Shown piece after piece: positions 18,965 through 27,609 of a stretch of DNA of 64,000 bases. The position numbers and the translations under genes were made by a program. Position 1 is the stretch's first letter. Each line of letters starts with the position of its first letter. The notes beneath the pieces are model-generated. The model was given only the letters and a program-made list of their open reading frames with translations, made no database searches and was not told where the DNA came from. The stretch is from JAGOUB01 sp964640945. GTDB lineage: Bacteria; Patescibacteriota; Gracilibacteria; Peribacterales; Peribacteraceae. The stretch lies in assembly GCA_964640945.1 (NCBI GenBank), contig CAZXIV010000001.1, positions 124,001 through 188,000 on the forward strand. The letters run 5' to 3'.

Positions 18965-20899
18965 ATGACTCCCTCCCGGTTTCTCGGTTCCAGCCTCATC
19001 GCCGCTGTCCTCCTCTTGAGTGGCACGGCCACGGCCTCCGCCGCCGACATCAGTCTGGCGGTCAGCGGTCCGACCTCGGTCGATCGCGGTCAGACCTACA
19101 CCTATAATCTAACGGTTCGTAATAACGAATCCGCCACGTTTGGTGATTTTAACGTCGTCTACAACATCAATGGTGCTGGCGGTATTCTCGCCCACACCAC
19201 GTACCAGAGCACCAGCCGCAGCTGCACCGTGAGTAACGGCAGCACCGTCACGTGTGGCGGCTTTACGCTGAGCGGTTACCAAGAGCAGAGCTTTACTGTC
19301 ACCGTGCGTGTGAACGACAACGCTACCTGCAGCAGCACGATCGATTTTATCGGGAGCATCATCTACACCGGTATCAGCCAGGCGTCGCGCTGGAGCAATA
19401 CCGCCCGTGCCATGGTGAACTGCGGCACCACTTCCAGTTCCTCAAGCTCGTCGATCAATAACGGCGCATACGTCGACCTCTCCATTACTCAGAGCGGTCC
19501 CACCTCGGTAAACCGCGGCAATTCGCCCCGCTACACCCTGACGGCCTACAACGCCGGCAACGCTACGGCCAACGATGTCGTCATCAGCACCACTATTCCG
19601 AACGGACTCATCTTCCAATCGTCGCTCAGCACCTCCGGCTGCTACCAGAGCGGCAACAACGTCTACTGTCCCGTCGGCTCCATCGCCGCCGGCGCTAACC
19701 GCAGTGTCGACGTGACCTACAGCATGCCCGATAGCGCCTACAACTGTAACGACAGCTATGTGCACCGCGGCTACGTCTCCACATCGAGCTCGGAGACGAA
19801 CGGCAACAACAACTCCACTTCGCTGACGTCGAGCGTTACGTGCGGCAACTCCGGCAACAACAACTCGCCGCGCGGCTGTGTGGATATTGAGTCGACAATC
19901 TACGACCTCTCGGGCCGCGAGATCGATAACCCGGGCTTTACCGTCAGCCTGAGTAACGGTGCCCGCATCACCACCGATCGTGACGGCCGCGGCCGCTTCA
20001 ACGACGTGCCGGTGGGTAGCTACAACGTCACTATCTCGCTCTATTCCAACTATAACTTGGATTCGCAGAGCCCGAACAACGGCAACATCTACGTGGATGA
20101 CTCCGGCTGCGAGCGCGTGTACTTCCGCATCATTAGTCGTACCAACAGCCCCTACAACAACCGCGCCCAGTGTGAGGATGGCATCGATAACGACGGTGAC
20201 CGTCGTTACGACTACGGCGGTGACACGGGCTGTTCGAGTTATAGCGACAACAGCGAATACGACTCGTCCAACGGTACCTACAGCAGTTACTCGAGCCGTC
20301 CGACGACCACCTACTACAATAACTCCAGCCGGGCGACCACGTACTACAACACCGACCCGTACGTCGCCCAGGTGCAGAACTACGCCAATAACAACCGCCG
20401 CGGCGGCGTTACCATCGACAAGCGCGTCGACCGCCTCGAAGTGCTGCCTGGAGGCACGGTGGCCTACACCATCACCATCCGCAACAACGGTACGGCCAAC
20501 GTGCGCGATGTCGAACTGGAGGATCGTTACGACACCCGCATGCGCGTCATCTCCCTGACGCAGGATGGCCGTGTGGGCGGTGGCCGTGTGATCTGGAACC
20601 TCGGCACCATTGCGGCCGGTGGCACCAAGACAGTACGCGTCCGCATGCAGCTTGATGGTTCCCTCCGTATGGGCGATTACCTCACCAATAACGCCACGGC
20701 CCGCGGCAGCTTCGGCACCGTGAACGACAGTGCCTCGGTGCGCGTTGTTTCTCAGTTGCCGGCGACCGGCTTCGATCTCGATTCCCTCTTCGGCGGATCA
20801 ACCCCGTCGGCTGCCTTGCCGATCGCGACTCTGGCTCTGCTCGGGTTGGCTGGTGCGGGCATGGGTGCCGGTGGTGCCTTTGGCCGCCGCTTCCTCTAA
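18965..20899 (+). CDS. secreted DUF11-repeat surface protein with LPATG C-terminus
   Basis: About 644 aa from ATG 18965 (alternatives 18944, 18893; no clear ribosome site). N-terminal signal peptide (FLGSSLIAAVLLLSGTATASA, cleavage after the Ala-rich end). At least three DUF11-like beta domains start at VSGPTSVDRGQTYTYNL, TQSGPTSVNRGNSPRYTL and RLEVLPGGTVAYTITIR, with a CNA-like segment between and a Ser/Tyr/Asn-rich low-complexity linker. The C-terminus has LPATG, a hydrophobic segment and a basic tail (GRRFL), a sortase-type signal. Probably an S-layer or adhesion-type cell-surface protein; no sortase gene lies in this window. Confidence 0.82.
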   Translation: MTPSRFLGSSLIAAVLLLSGTATASAADISLAVSGPTSVDRGQTYTYNLTVRNNESATFGDFNVVYNINGAGGILAHTTYQSTSRSCTVSNGSTVTCGGFTLSGYQEQSFTVTVRVNDNATCSSTIDFIGSIIYTGISQASRWSNTARAMVNCGTTSSSSSSSINNGAYVDLSITQSGPTSVNRGNSPRYTLTAYNAGNATANDVVISTTIPNGLIFQSSLSTSGCYQSGNNVYCPVGSIAAGANRSVDVTYSMPDSAYNCNDSYVHRGYVSTSSSETNGNNNSTSLTSSVTCGNSGNNNSPRGCVDIESTIYDLSGREIDNPGFTVSLSNGARITTDRDGRGRFNDVPVGSYNVTISLYSNYNLDSQSPNNGNIYVDDSGCERVYFRIISRTNSPYNNRAQCEDGIDNDGDRRYDYGGDTGCSSYSDNSEYDSSNGTYSSYSSRPTTTYYNNSSRATTYYNTDPYVAQVQNYANNNRRGGVTIDKRVDRLEVLPGGTVAYTITIRNNGTANVRDVELEDRYDTRMRVISLTQDGRVGGGRVIWNLGTIAAGGTKTVRVRMQLDGSLRMGDYLTNNATARGSFGTVNDSASVRVVSQLPATGFDLDSLFGGSTPSAALPIATLALLGLAGAGMGAGGAFGRRFL

Positions 20900-20926
20900 G
20901 CCGTTCTTTCCATCGCTTAATGAATC

Positions 20927-20947
20927 AGGCCCGTAAGGGCCTTTTTC
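20927..20947 (+). terminator. Rho-independent terminator of the DUF11 gene
   Basis: AGGCCC-GTAA-GGGCCT stem followed by TTTTC, 28 bases after the stop codon. Confidence 0.8.
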
Positions 20948-21018
20948 TTGTTGTCTTTGTATCACCACCGAATAATCAACGGCACGTGCTCGGCAGGCAG
21001 GGTAGAATCACCTCGAGG

Positions 21019-21095
21019 GGGCGGTTAGCTCAGTTGGTCAGAGCATCGAGCTTACACCTCGAGGGTCACAGGTTCGAACCCTGTACCGCCCACCA
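21019..21095 (+). tRNA. tRNA-Val (TAC anticodon)
   Basis: Acceptor GGGCGGT/ACCGCCC, anticodon stem TCGAG/CTCGA with loop CTTACAC (UAC), T-arm ACAGG-TTCGAAC-CCTGT, CCA encoded. Confidence 0.95.
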
Positions 21096-21101
21096 CCACA
21101 A

Positions 21102-21133
21102 TAAAAAACCGTCCGACCACAAGGGTCGGACGG
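21102..21133 (-). terminator. Rho-independent terminator of the small membrane protein gene
   Basis: CCGTCCGACC/GGGTCGGACGG stem of 10 base pairs, followed on the minus strand by TTTTTTAT. Confidence 0.8.
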
Positions 21134-21153
21134 CGAGGAATGGAACGTGGGGC

Positions 21154-21564
21154 TCAGGCCGCCAATGGAGGCGCGACGGTCTTCTCAGTATGGCCGTAAC
21201 TTGCCGCCAGCGACAGGATGAACACGATCAGCGGCGCGAGCATGAGCGGTTCGAACAGCTGGCCGTGGCCGACCGCGAGAGCCACGATCAGGGTGCAGAG
21301 CGCACTCAGGATGATGGTCGAAGCCGAGGCCAAGCCCAGCAAGAAGCCGCTGATGCCTTTCTTGGCCGAAGCCCAGAGCAGCAGGATGCCCATGGTCGGG
21401 CACAGGATGCCGTAGACGGCCAGGAATAGGGACCCAAAGACACGTTGCGAGGCGGGCTGCCAGGGACCGATGATCGGTTCCTCGACTAGGAACACGGCCA
21501 TACCGAGTACTTCGCCGGTGGCGAAGAGCCAGGCGGCCAGCCAGAAACAGCTGCGAGACGTCAT
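21154..21564 (-). CDS. four-helix integral membrane protein, unknown function
   Basis: 136 aa with about four hydrophobic segments (FWLAAWLFATGEVLGMAVFLV, FGSLFLAVYGILCPTMGILLL, FLLGLASASTIILSALCTLIV, MLAPLIVFILSLAAS). A GGAGGA ribosome site lies 6 bases before the ATG. Monocistronic with its own terminator. No family recognised. Confidence 0.65.
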   Translation of the reverse strand: MTSRSCFWLAAWLFATGEVLGMAVFLVEEPIIGPWQPASQRVFGSLFLAVYGILCPTMGILLLWASAKKGISGFLLGLASASTIILSALCTLIVALAVGHGQLFEPLMLAPLIVFILSLAASYGHTEKTVAPPLAA

Positions 21565-21758
21565 GAGATCCTCCGAATGTTGCGTGAGAAAGTTCAGGTG
21601 CGACCAAGCCGACCGCGTCGGCAGGATTTGGTCCGCGCCGATGCTAGCACGGAGCCTTGACGTGTAAAGAAGAATAGATGCTGGCGATCCGTTCCTCTCC
21701 TCCCGAGGGGCCTACTTGGGCCGTTGCCAGCGGACGCCTGGAGGCCTAGAATCCCTTC

Positions 21759-21977
21759 ATGAATACCATTCTCATGTCCATCGAGGTGGTGGTCGCCATC
21801 CTCCTCTCCCTGTCGATTCTCATCCAGCAGCGCGCCTCGGGCCTCTCCCAAAGCATGGGTGGCAGCGGCGTGACCTACGCCCAGCGCCGTGGCGCCGAGA
21901 AAGTTCTCTTTCAGGCCTCAGTGGTGCTGGGAGTGCTCTTCTTTGCTATCCCGGTTTTGCAGTGGTTCGTCGTCTAA
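21759..21977 (+). CDS. secG: preprotein translocase subunit SecG
   Basis: 72 aa, typical SecG length. Two membrane helices (MSIEVVVAILLSLSILIQ and VLFQASVVLGVLFFAIPVL) flank the conserved GLSQSMGGSG loop. It assists SecYE in protein export. The solute-binding protein gene follows with no gap. Confidence 0.88.
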   Translation: MNTILMSIEVVVAILLSLSILIQQRASGLSQSMGGSGVTYAQRRGAEKVLFQASVVLGVLFFAIPVLQWFVV

Positions 21978-24248
21978 ATGCGGCGCGTCCTCCTGTCGCT
22001 GTTTTCCGTGTCCAGTCGCTTCCAAGCCTGGGTAATTGCGATCTGCGCCTTGGCCTTCATCGGGAGCCTCGCCGGACTTCTCTACCGGTTCTGGCTGGAT
22101 AGCACCGTCCTGGTACCAGCACGGGGCGGCACGTACATTGAGGGCTCCGTGGGCGAAGCGCTGCCGTGGAATCCCTGGTTTACGCTGCAGAATGACGTAA
22201 ACCGCGATGTCGTCTCGCTCGTTTTCTCGGGTCTGCTCCAGTACGACCCGGCCACGCGCGAGGTGGTGGACGATCTTGGCAGCCTCTCGGCTTCCGAGGA
22301 CGGCAAGGTGTACACGGTCACGCTCCACGACAATCTCTTCTGGCACGACACGACCGCCGACAGCCCGCACCCCGTTACGGCTGACGACATTCTCTTTACG
22401 TTCCAGACGGTTCAGGATCCGGCTTTCCCCAATCCCCCGCTGCGTGAGAATTTCGCCGGCGTGGAGATGAAGAAGGTGAACGACCGGACCGTCACCTTCA
22501 CCCTCGACGAGCCCTACGCCTACTTCCCCACTAATCTCACCTTCGGACTTTTGCCTAAGCGCTCCTTTGAGGGCATCCCTGTGTCGCGCCTTGAGAGTAC
22601 TTCGACCGACTTCGGTCTCCGCCCGGTGGGCGCCGGCCCGTACCGTTTGAAGAGCTTTGTGCAGACGGATCTCAGCAGCGAGGTGACGCTCGAGAAATTT
22701 GCGCGGCCCTTGCCGGAGCAATATCGCCTGGAGCGCGTCATCTTCCGCGTCTTTCCCGATTACCTCTCGCTCCTCTCGGACCTGGGCAACCTCGATGCCA
22801 TCCGCATTGTCCCCCAGAGTGAGGACGGCCGTCCCATCATTCCGAATAACTTCCAAGCGCGCACCTACTCGCTTCCGCAGTACGTGGCGCTGTTCTTTAA
22901 CCTCGATCACCGCATCGTTGCCGATCCAAAGCTGCGTCTCGGTTTGCAGCTCGGCACGAACAAGCAAGATATTGCCGATACCGTAAAGAATGCGACCATC
23001 GTCGATACTCCCCTGCTTGAGATCGACACCTCCGACTGGCGCTACCAGTTCGATGCCGCCGCTGCCCAGGGCTCACTCTACGAGTCGCAATGGTACTTTC
23101 CCGAGAAGATCCGCCTGCAGGCTTTGCTGGAGAAGCGTGAGACCAACCTGGCCGGCGCCCTCAAGGTGCCGCCCGTCGTCTTGCTGGCCACCGGCAGCAC
23201 CCTCGCGCTCACGGGCGATTTCGCCGCGGTTGGTCCCAAGCCGCGCGTCAACGGCGTACGTGTCCTCACGGGCACCAGCTCGGGCCAATGGGTGGCCACC
23301 CTCCCCACCGAGCGCGGCGCCACCGGGGCACTCTTACCTGGCGATAACCTGGTGCGCATCACCAATGAGGACGGCCGCATTCTCGACTCGGCTTCACTCT
23401 TCCGCGCGACCGACGAGGCCACCTTCCAGCGGGCCCAGGTGGAGCAGGCGCTGGTGGAGCGCTTTGTCGCCTCGCGAGCCGGTAGTGACAACATCACCGC
23501 CGCCGATCTCACACTGGACGCAGGCTTCCTGCGTAAACGCCAAGCAGCCGATACCATTGGCATTCGCGAAAATGCTGACGGGCGGGCGCTGAAGTTGATC
23601 CTCCTCACCAGTCCTTCACCACCGGTGTACAAGACGGTGGCCGAACGCGTGGCCAAACAGTGGCGCGAGCTCGGCGTCGAAGTGGCGGTCGAAGTGCCAG
23701 CCACCCGCGCTGAGTTTGAGGCTCGCCTCCTGCGCCGCCAGTACGATGTGTTGCTCTACGGGCAATCACTGCTCAATAACCTGGACGCCTATCCCTATTG
23801 GCACAGCAGCGATGTGCAGAAGCAAACCGACAACGAGAACGACTTGCGCCTCGACGCCTATAACCTCTCCCAGTACGTCTCGCCCGAAGCCGACCGCCTG
23901 CTCGAGAAAGTGCGCGGCACCAAAGATGACGATGAGCGCCTGCGCTCCATTGCCGCTTTACGCGAGGTGCTCAAGCGCGACGCGCCCGCTATCGTCCTTT
24001 ACACCCCCATCTACACCTACGCCCACCGCGACGACCTCCGGGGCGTGGACTTGGGCCACCTCTCCATGCACGCCGACCGCATGCACAGCTTATCTCGTTG
24101 GTACGTGCGGCAAGAAAGAGTATTTCGACCTGGTTTTGGCTGGGTGTCATTCTTTTCCTGGTTGGGCGGATATCTGAACGGTAAGGAGGAGCCAGCTCCG
24201 GCGTCTTCAGGGTCCGGGTCGTTCCCGTTCGACGACTCTGACCTTTGA
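21978..24248 (+). CDS. family 5 extracellular solute-binding protein (peptide ABC transporter type)
   Basis: 756 aa. One N-terminal membrane anchor (WVIAICALAFIGSLAGLLYRF), then the SBP_bac_5 fold: GGTYIEGSVGEALPWNPWF, DVVSLVFSGLLQYDP, VTLHDNLFWHDT and the late PYWHSSDVQ region. It carries an inserted domain of about 120 residues in the middle (KVPPVVLLATGSTLALTG...), longer than usual family members near 550 aa. No permease or ATPase genes adjoin, so it may work with a distant transporter or as an anchored peptide-binding protein. Starts directly at the secG stop. Confidence 0.82.
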   Translation: MRRVLLSLFSVSSRFQAWVIAICALAFIGSLAGLLYRFWLDSTVLVPARGGTYIEGSVGEALPWNPWFTLQNDVNRDVVSLVFSGLLQYDPATREVVDDLGSLSASEDGKVYTVTLHDNLFWHDTTADSPHPVTADDILFTFQTVQDPAFPNPPLRENFAGVEMKKVNDRTVTFTLDEPYAYFPTNLTFGLLPKRSFEGIPVSRLESTSTDFGLRPVGAGPYRLKSFVQTDLSSEVTLEKFARPLPEQYRLERVIFRVFPDYLSLLSDLGNLDAIRIVPQSEDGRPIIPNNFQARTYSLPQYVALFFNLDHRIVADPKLRLGLQLGTNKQDIADTVKNATIVDTPLLEIDTSDWRYQFDAAAAQGSLYESQWYFPEKIRLQALLEKRETNLAGALKVPPVVLLATGSTLALTGDFAAVGPKPRVNGVRVLTGTSSGQWVATLPTERGATGALLPGDNLVRITNEDGRILDSASLFRATDEATFQRAQVEQALVERFVASRAGSDNITAADLTLDAGFLRKRQAADTIGIRENADGRALKLILLTSPSPPVYKTVAERVAKQWRELGVEVAVEVPATRAEFEARLLRRQYDVLLYGQSLLNNLDAYPYWHSSDVQKQTDNENDLRLDAYNLSQYVSPEADRLLEKVRGTKDDDERLRSIAALREVLKRDAPAIVLYTPIYTYAHRDDLRGVDLGHLSMHADRMHSLSRWYVRQERVFRPGFGWVSFFSWLGGYLNGKEEPAPASSGSGSFPFDDSDL

Positions 24249-24334
24249 TCCGGTGAGAAACAGCTTGGCGCACAAGGAAAAGAGGATTGACCCGCCTTGC
24301 GTAGATCAGTAAAATGGACGGGCTTAATTACGTC

Positions 24335-24787
24335 ATGGAAGTACTTCTCCTCCAAAACGTGGCAAAACTGGGAAAGAAAGATGACCTCCTGGTCGTCGGG
24401 GATGGCTTTGCCCTCAATTACCTGCTGCCGACGCGGCAGGCCATCGTTGCGACTCCGCTTGTCCGCCGTCGCTACGCTGAGCGCATCCGCAGCCGCGCCG
24501 AGGAACGCGAGGTGGAGAAGAGCAGCCAAGAAGGTGCTGCCAAGGCCCTCTCCGGCAAGGTTTTGACGTTCAAGAAGAAAGTGACGAAGACGGGCAAGCT
24601 CTACGCCGCCATTTCCGAGAAGGTTCTCTCCGAGGCCCTCCGCGACCAGCACAAGATGGACATCTTGGCCGCCGACATCGAGATCGGCCAGCCGATCAAG
24701 TCCGTGGGCAAGAGCGAGATCATGGTGCGCATGGGCGGCCAGAAGCTGCCGGTGAGCGTCGTGGTTGAGGCCGAGGCTGGAGAGTAA
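24335..24787 (+). CDS. rplI: 50S ribosomal protein L9
   Basis: 150 aa from ATG 24335 (MEVLLLQNVAKLGKKDD matches the L9 N-terminus; the ATG at 24314 adds seven unconserved residues). The N-terminal rRNA-binding domain has GDGFALNYLLPTRQA, then a long helix and the C-terminal L9 domain (LYAAISEKVLSEAL). Several CPR groups lack L9, so its presence helps narrow the lineage. Confidence 0.92.
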   Translation: MEVLLLQNVAKLGKKDDLLVVGDGFALNYLLPTRQAIVATPLVRRRYAERIRSRAEEREVEKSSQEGAAKALSGKVLTFKKKVTKTGKLYAAISEKVLSEALRDQHKMDILAADIEIGQPIKSVGKSEIMVRMGGQKLPVSVVVEAEAGE

Positions 24788-24834
24788 TTAGTGATTCCAA
24801 TTGCCATTCGTTAAAGAATAGGCATTCTTTTGAT

Positions 24835-25509
24835 ATGTCTAAAAATGATGATGATCCATCATTGGAGCAGGCTTTGCAGGTCGTAGCAGCAGGTACAACT
24901 CTTGCAAAAAAGCTTGTTTCGGGCGATTTCTCAGGCCTATTACAGACATTTTCAAATGTCGTACAGGATTCCTTAAAAGCTGACTTTTTTTCAGCGTTTA
25001 TAAATGAAAGAGAGCGTCTAATTAAAGAAGGAAAGTCCTCAGTAAATTTTGGAGCAACTGATATTGGAAAACTTTGTTTGTTAGAATTGATGGATGCACT
25101 TTCTGAAGGTTTACCAGATAAAGGACGCTTTGATGCATTGAAGGCTCTTTATTTTAAGGCAGCGGATGTTTCCAGCGATGAAGCCCAGCAAGCTCGAGTT
25201 CTTCAATTAATGAAGGCCTGCAGAACCCTAGATTCCTCAGAGATTCTTATTCTTAGAACAAGCTTTAATATTTATAAAAATCATCCTGCAACTTCATTGA
25301 ATAGTGATGCTCAAAGATGGCCGGAAAATATTGAAGCTGCCTCTGAAGGCTTATTAACAGCAGGAATTGTAGAACTATATGAAAATCGTTTAATTGATAA
25401 AGGTATCATTACTGAGAGGGTGTATCCCGACAAATCAGGTTATTCACGCGGTTCTTTTATGAGGCTTACAAGGTTGGGCATTGAACTTGGAACCATGCTT
25501 CAGTTATGA
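24835..25509 (+). CDS. hypothetical protein, AT-rich insertion
   Basis: 224 aa, unrecognised. Predicted mostly helical and soluble (EQALQVVAAGTTLAKKL, FGATDIGKLCLLELMDAL), ending in a winged-helix-like FMRLTRLGIELGTML. Base composition is far more AT-rich than rplI and the Nudix gene on either side, and its stop overlaps the Nudix start by 4 bases. It looks like a horizontally acquired single gene. Confidence 0.5.
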   Translation: MSKNDDDPSLEQALQVVAAGTTLAKKLVSGDFSGLLQTFSNVVQDSLKADFFSAFINERERLIKEGKSSVNFGATDIGKLCLLELMDALSEGLPDKGRFDALKALYFKAADVSSDEAQQARVLQLMKACRTLDSSEILILRTSFNIYKNHPATSLNSDAQRWPENIEAASEGLLTAGIVELYENRLIDKGIITERVYPDKSGYSRGSFMRLTRLGIELGTMLQL

Positions 25510-25928
25510 CTGAAGTTCCCCGTGTCGGCATCGGCATCCTCGTCCTGCGTGACGGGAAAATGCTGCTCGGCTTGCGGAAAGGCTCGCACGGCGCCAATAC
25601 CTGGGCCGCCGCTGGCGGTCATTTGGAGTTCGGCGAGTCTTTTGAGGAGTGCGGCCGCCGCGAACTTCTCGAAGAAGCCGGTGACGTGATAGTAACGAAC
25701 GTCCGTTTCGGCACCGCTAGTGGCGACATGTATCCGGAAGTGGGCCGCCACTACGTCACCATTCTCATGCTGGCCGACCACGTTTCGGGTGAGCCGGTAA
25801 ACATGGAACCTGAGAAGTGCGAGCGTTGGGCGTGGTTCGGACGCGATGAGCTGCCGGAGAACCTCTTCCCGGCTCTGAAGAGCATCTTTGGGCGCGGTTT
25901 TGATCCGTTTTCGATATACTACAGGTAA
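25506..25928 (+). CDS. Nudix hydrolase
   Basis: 140 aa. Nudix box GGHLEFGESFEECGRRELLEE with the RELLEE catalytic glutamates. The N-terminal GIGILVLRDGKMLLGLRKG and the late WAWFGRDELPE resemble MutT/NUDT15-type nucleotide sanitation enzymes. Substrate not determinable. Confidence 0.88.
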   Translation: MTEVPRVGIGILVLRDGKMLLGLRKGSHGANTWAAAGGHLEFGESFEECGRRELLEEAGDVIVTNVRFGTASGDMYPEVGRHYVTILMLADHVSGEPVNMEPEKCERWAWFGRDELPENLFPALKSIFGRGFDPFSIYYR

Positions 25929-25929
25929 T

Positions 25930-25975
25930 GAGCCACTCGCTCAGTTGGGCCGACGGCACGTGAGTGCCGGCGCTA
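25930..25975 (+). repeat. tRNA-Ile 5'-fragment with stem-loop
   Basis: Bases 25930-25948 match the first 19 bases of the downstream tRNA-Ile at 16 positions, then switch to a strong hairpin CGGCAC-GTGA-GTGCCG and AGAAA. No 3' tRNA half follows. One of four such elements in the window (see 41820, 42062, 42159). Confidence 0.55.
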
Positions 25976-26034
25976 GCTAGAAACATGCTCTAACCAACTC
26001 CCCCTGGTCTGTGCTTCAATAGAGATGCTTCTTT

Positions 26035-26111
26035 GGGCCAGTAGCTCAGTTGGTTAGAGCTCCGGACTTATACACCGGCGATCGATGGTTCAACTCCATC
26101 CTGGCCCACCA
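26035..26111 (+). tRNA. tRNA-Ile (TAT anticodon)
   Basis: Acceptor GGGCCAG/CTGGCCC, anticodon loop CTTATAC giving UAU for AUA codons, T-arm GATGG-TTCAACT-CCATC, CCA encoded. The 31-39 pair is A-A. A UAU anticodon avoids the need for lysidine-modified tRNA-Ile(CAU). Confidence 0.88.
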
Positions 26112-26138
26112 TTCAATGAATGTTTCAATCGAACTACA

Positions 26139-26167
26139 TAAAAAACCTCCTACTGACGCAAGAGGTG
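26139..26167 (-). terminator. terminator of the 59-aa membrane protein gene
   Basis: ACCTC/GAGGT stem with extended loop, followed on the minus strand by TTTTTTAT. Confidence 0.5.
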
Positions 26168-26182
26168 TCTTCGGTATGCCCA

Positions 26183-26362
26183 TCACCTGGTGAGGAGATA
26201 GGCAACCGTGGTCGCACTCAGGAGTCCGCCCACTCCTGTGCACAGGCGGAACAACCATCGGGGCTGTTCGCCTTTGATCCAGCCATATAAACCACATACT
26301 AAGCTGCCGAAGCCCAGAATGCACATCACACAGATGTTGATCCACTGTTCAACAGTAAACAT
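26183..26362 (-). CDS. small two-helix membrane protein
   Basis: 59 aa, starting MFTVEQWINICVM and ending AYLLTR. Two hydrophobic stretches (NICVMCILGFGSLVCGLYGW and LCTGVGGLLSATTVAYLL) with a charged loop between. GGAGGA lies 3 bases before the ATG, and a promoter with an operator-like palindrome (26391-26409) lies upstream with a terminator behind, so this short gene is well supported although its function is unknown. Confidence 0.6.
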   Translation of the reverse strand: MFTVEQWINICVMCILGFGSLVCGLYGWIKGEQPRWLFRLCTGVGGLLSATTVAYLLTR

Positions 26363-26390
26363 CGTTCCTCCAGGGTTGATGAGAAATGCC

Positions 26391-26409
26391 TAATAGTATT
26401 ATACTATTA
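26391..26409 (-). promoter_or_regulatory. operator-like palindrome over the -10 box
   Basis: TAATAGTAT-T-ATACTATTA is a perfect 9-1-9 inverted repeat. On the minus strand it contains TATAAT (26403-26398), with TTGCTT 16 bases upstream. A repressor bound here would block the 59-aa gene. Confidence 0.5.
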
Positions 26410-26606
26410 TTATTTTAATAAGCAATTTGCAGAAAATGGCTTATATTAGACATAAATGACATTTATCCCTTTGGTTTGAGTCCTCGGGTGGGCGCTCTTT
26501 CTTTAGAGATGAGTGTGCACGGACGCTCATTGCTTCGGTGATAGCAGAGATGAGGCGCGTGGTGAGAGAGAATCATCATCCCCCCTGCCAGAGCACTGAC
26601 ACAGCA

Positions 26607-26643
26607 GAAAAAAGAGCGCCCGCGAAAAAAATCGCGGACGCTC
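26607..26643 (-). terminator. Rho-independent terminator of gene 26671-27207
   Basis: GAGCGTCCGCG/CGCGGGCGCTC stem followed by TTTTTT on the minus strand. Confidence 0.85.
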
Positions 26644-26670
26644 AAAGGTTTCAGTGTAGGAGAACAAGGT

Positions 26671-27207
26671 TTAGATCCGGCAGGCCGAGGACAGCCACAG
26701 GTAGCCGTAGCGGTAGCCAGTCCAGTCGTAGCTCGCGTACACGCGACCCCTGAGCACCGTGAGTTCGACGCGGAGCTCGTCGGGGAGCGGTTCCGCACAG
26801 CGAGTCCAGTTGTTTGCCAGTAGATCCTTCCCCGTCTCCTTCAAGTGGCAGAGGAACACGGTGGCCGCGAGGGTGACCGGCGCGACCTCCTCACCCGAGA
26901 GGAGGAGCTTCTGCTGCTCGGCGAAGTTCTTGTCACCGCTGTCGGGGATGGGCATACGCATGCGGTAGACGCCGGGGGTCAGCTTGGCGCGGCCCCAGTC
27001 ATACCGGTCGTACCACGTATTATGTTCCCACATCAGATTCTTGCGGACGACGATCTCACAGTTGCGCAACTCCTTGAGCGACCAGGCACCGACGCGGATC
27101 ACCACCTCACCGGGGGCAGGGTCAGGCAGCAGTTCGCTGCTGGCCTCACCGAGACCGAGGATGGACACGGCGTCGTAACAAAACGAGGGGGCGAGGGGGA
27201 CGCCCAT
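26671..27207 (-). CDS. hypothetical protein, paralogous family member A
   Basis: 178 aa, no known family. It shares order and motifs with the proteins at 41144-41659 and 51127-51783: EVVIRVGAWSLKELR, NTWYDRYDW, PGVYRMRMPIPDSG, an EQQKLLLSGEEVAPVTLA segment, FLCHLKETGKDLL, EPLPDELRVELTV and YLWLSS. No signal peptide or membrane helix. AAGGAG ribosome site before ATG, own terminator, and a 47-nt leader hairpin at 27273-27319. Three separate copies in 25 kb suggest a lineage-specific expansion. Confidence 0.6.
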   Translation of the reverse strand: MGVPLAPSFCYDAVSILGLGEASSELLPDPAPGEVVIRVGAWSLKELRNCEIVVRKNLMWEHNTWYDRYDWGRAKLTPGVYRMRMPIPDSGDKNFAEQQKLLLSGEEVAPVTLAATVFLCHLKETGKDLLANNWTRCAEPLPDELRVELTVLRGRVYASYDWTGYRYGYLWLSSACRI

Positions 27208-27272
27208 AATGCACTCCTTTTAAGGACTAAAGAGAACCCGTAGTGCCGCGGGCATCGGAACATGCCTCGGAG

Positions 27273-27319
27273 TGAGACAAGCACTCTATGCACGCACAAT
27301 GCGCAGAGCGCTTGTCTCA
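27273..27319 (-). promoter_or_regulatory. 47-nt leader hairpin (family A)
   Basis: Minus-strand transcript folds with base TGAGACAAGC/GCTTGTCTCA, an interrupted upper stem and a small loop. Same length and fold as the hairpin at 41038-41084. About 65 bases separate it from the start codon. Confidence 0.6.
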
Positions 27320-27429
27320 TCCCTAAACCTTGACGATTATCTGAAAGAACACTGAATTATATAATAAGAAGAACGTGTGGGAATTATCAAGGTTTCTCCT
27401 GCATATTCCGATGAATAGAGAGTGCAATT

Positions 27430-27525
27430 ATGATTCGCCGTGGTAGCAACCGTCAGGTGAACATGCCTGATATTCCACCCTTCTCGTTGCTATGCGATGA
27501 ACTTGTACGATTGATTTTGGGGTAA
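27430..27525 (+). CDS. possible 31-aa small ORF
   Basis: ATG to TAA, beginning MIRRGSNRQVNMPDIPP, with GAGAG 8-12 bases upstream, in the 400-base spacer before the cold-shock gene. Only codon continuity supports it; the spacer is otherwise without a gene. Confidence 0.25.
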   Translation: MIRRGSNRQVNMPDIPPFSLLCDELVRLILG

Positions 27526-27572
27526 AAAGAGGAAAACGCTGGCTATTCCCGGGTTTTCAGGTCACTATCAGC

Positions 27573-27586
27573 TGTCTATTTAGACA
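27573..27586 (+). promoter_or_regulatory. TGTCTA-TT-TAGACA inverted repeat
   Basis: Perfect 6-2-6 inverted repeat 23 bases before the cold-shock start codon. It could be an operator or, with the following ACTTTTTT, a leader terminator. Confidence 0.35.
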
Positions 27587-27609
27587 CTCTACTTTTTTCA
27601 CACATATCT

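Noticed and set aside
21918..22967. 349-codon frame antisense to the solute-binding protein gene
   Set aside because: No motif; the opposite strand has a full solute-binding protein.
26430..26450. Another copy of the boundary repeat near tRNA-Ile
   Set aside because: Only TGCAGAAAATGGCTT matches R2; a match of this length is expected by chance a few times in a window this size, and the rest does not align.
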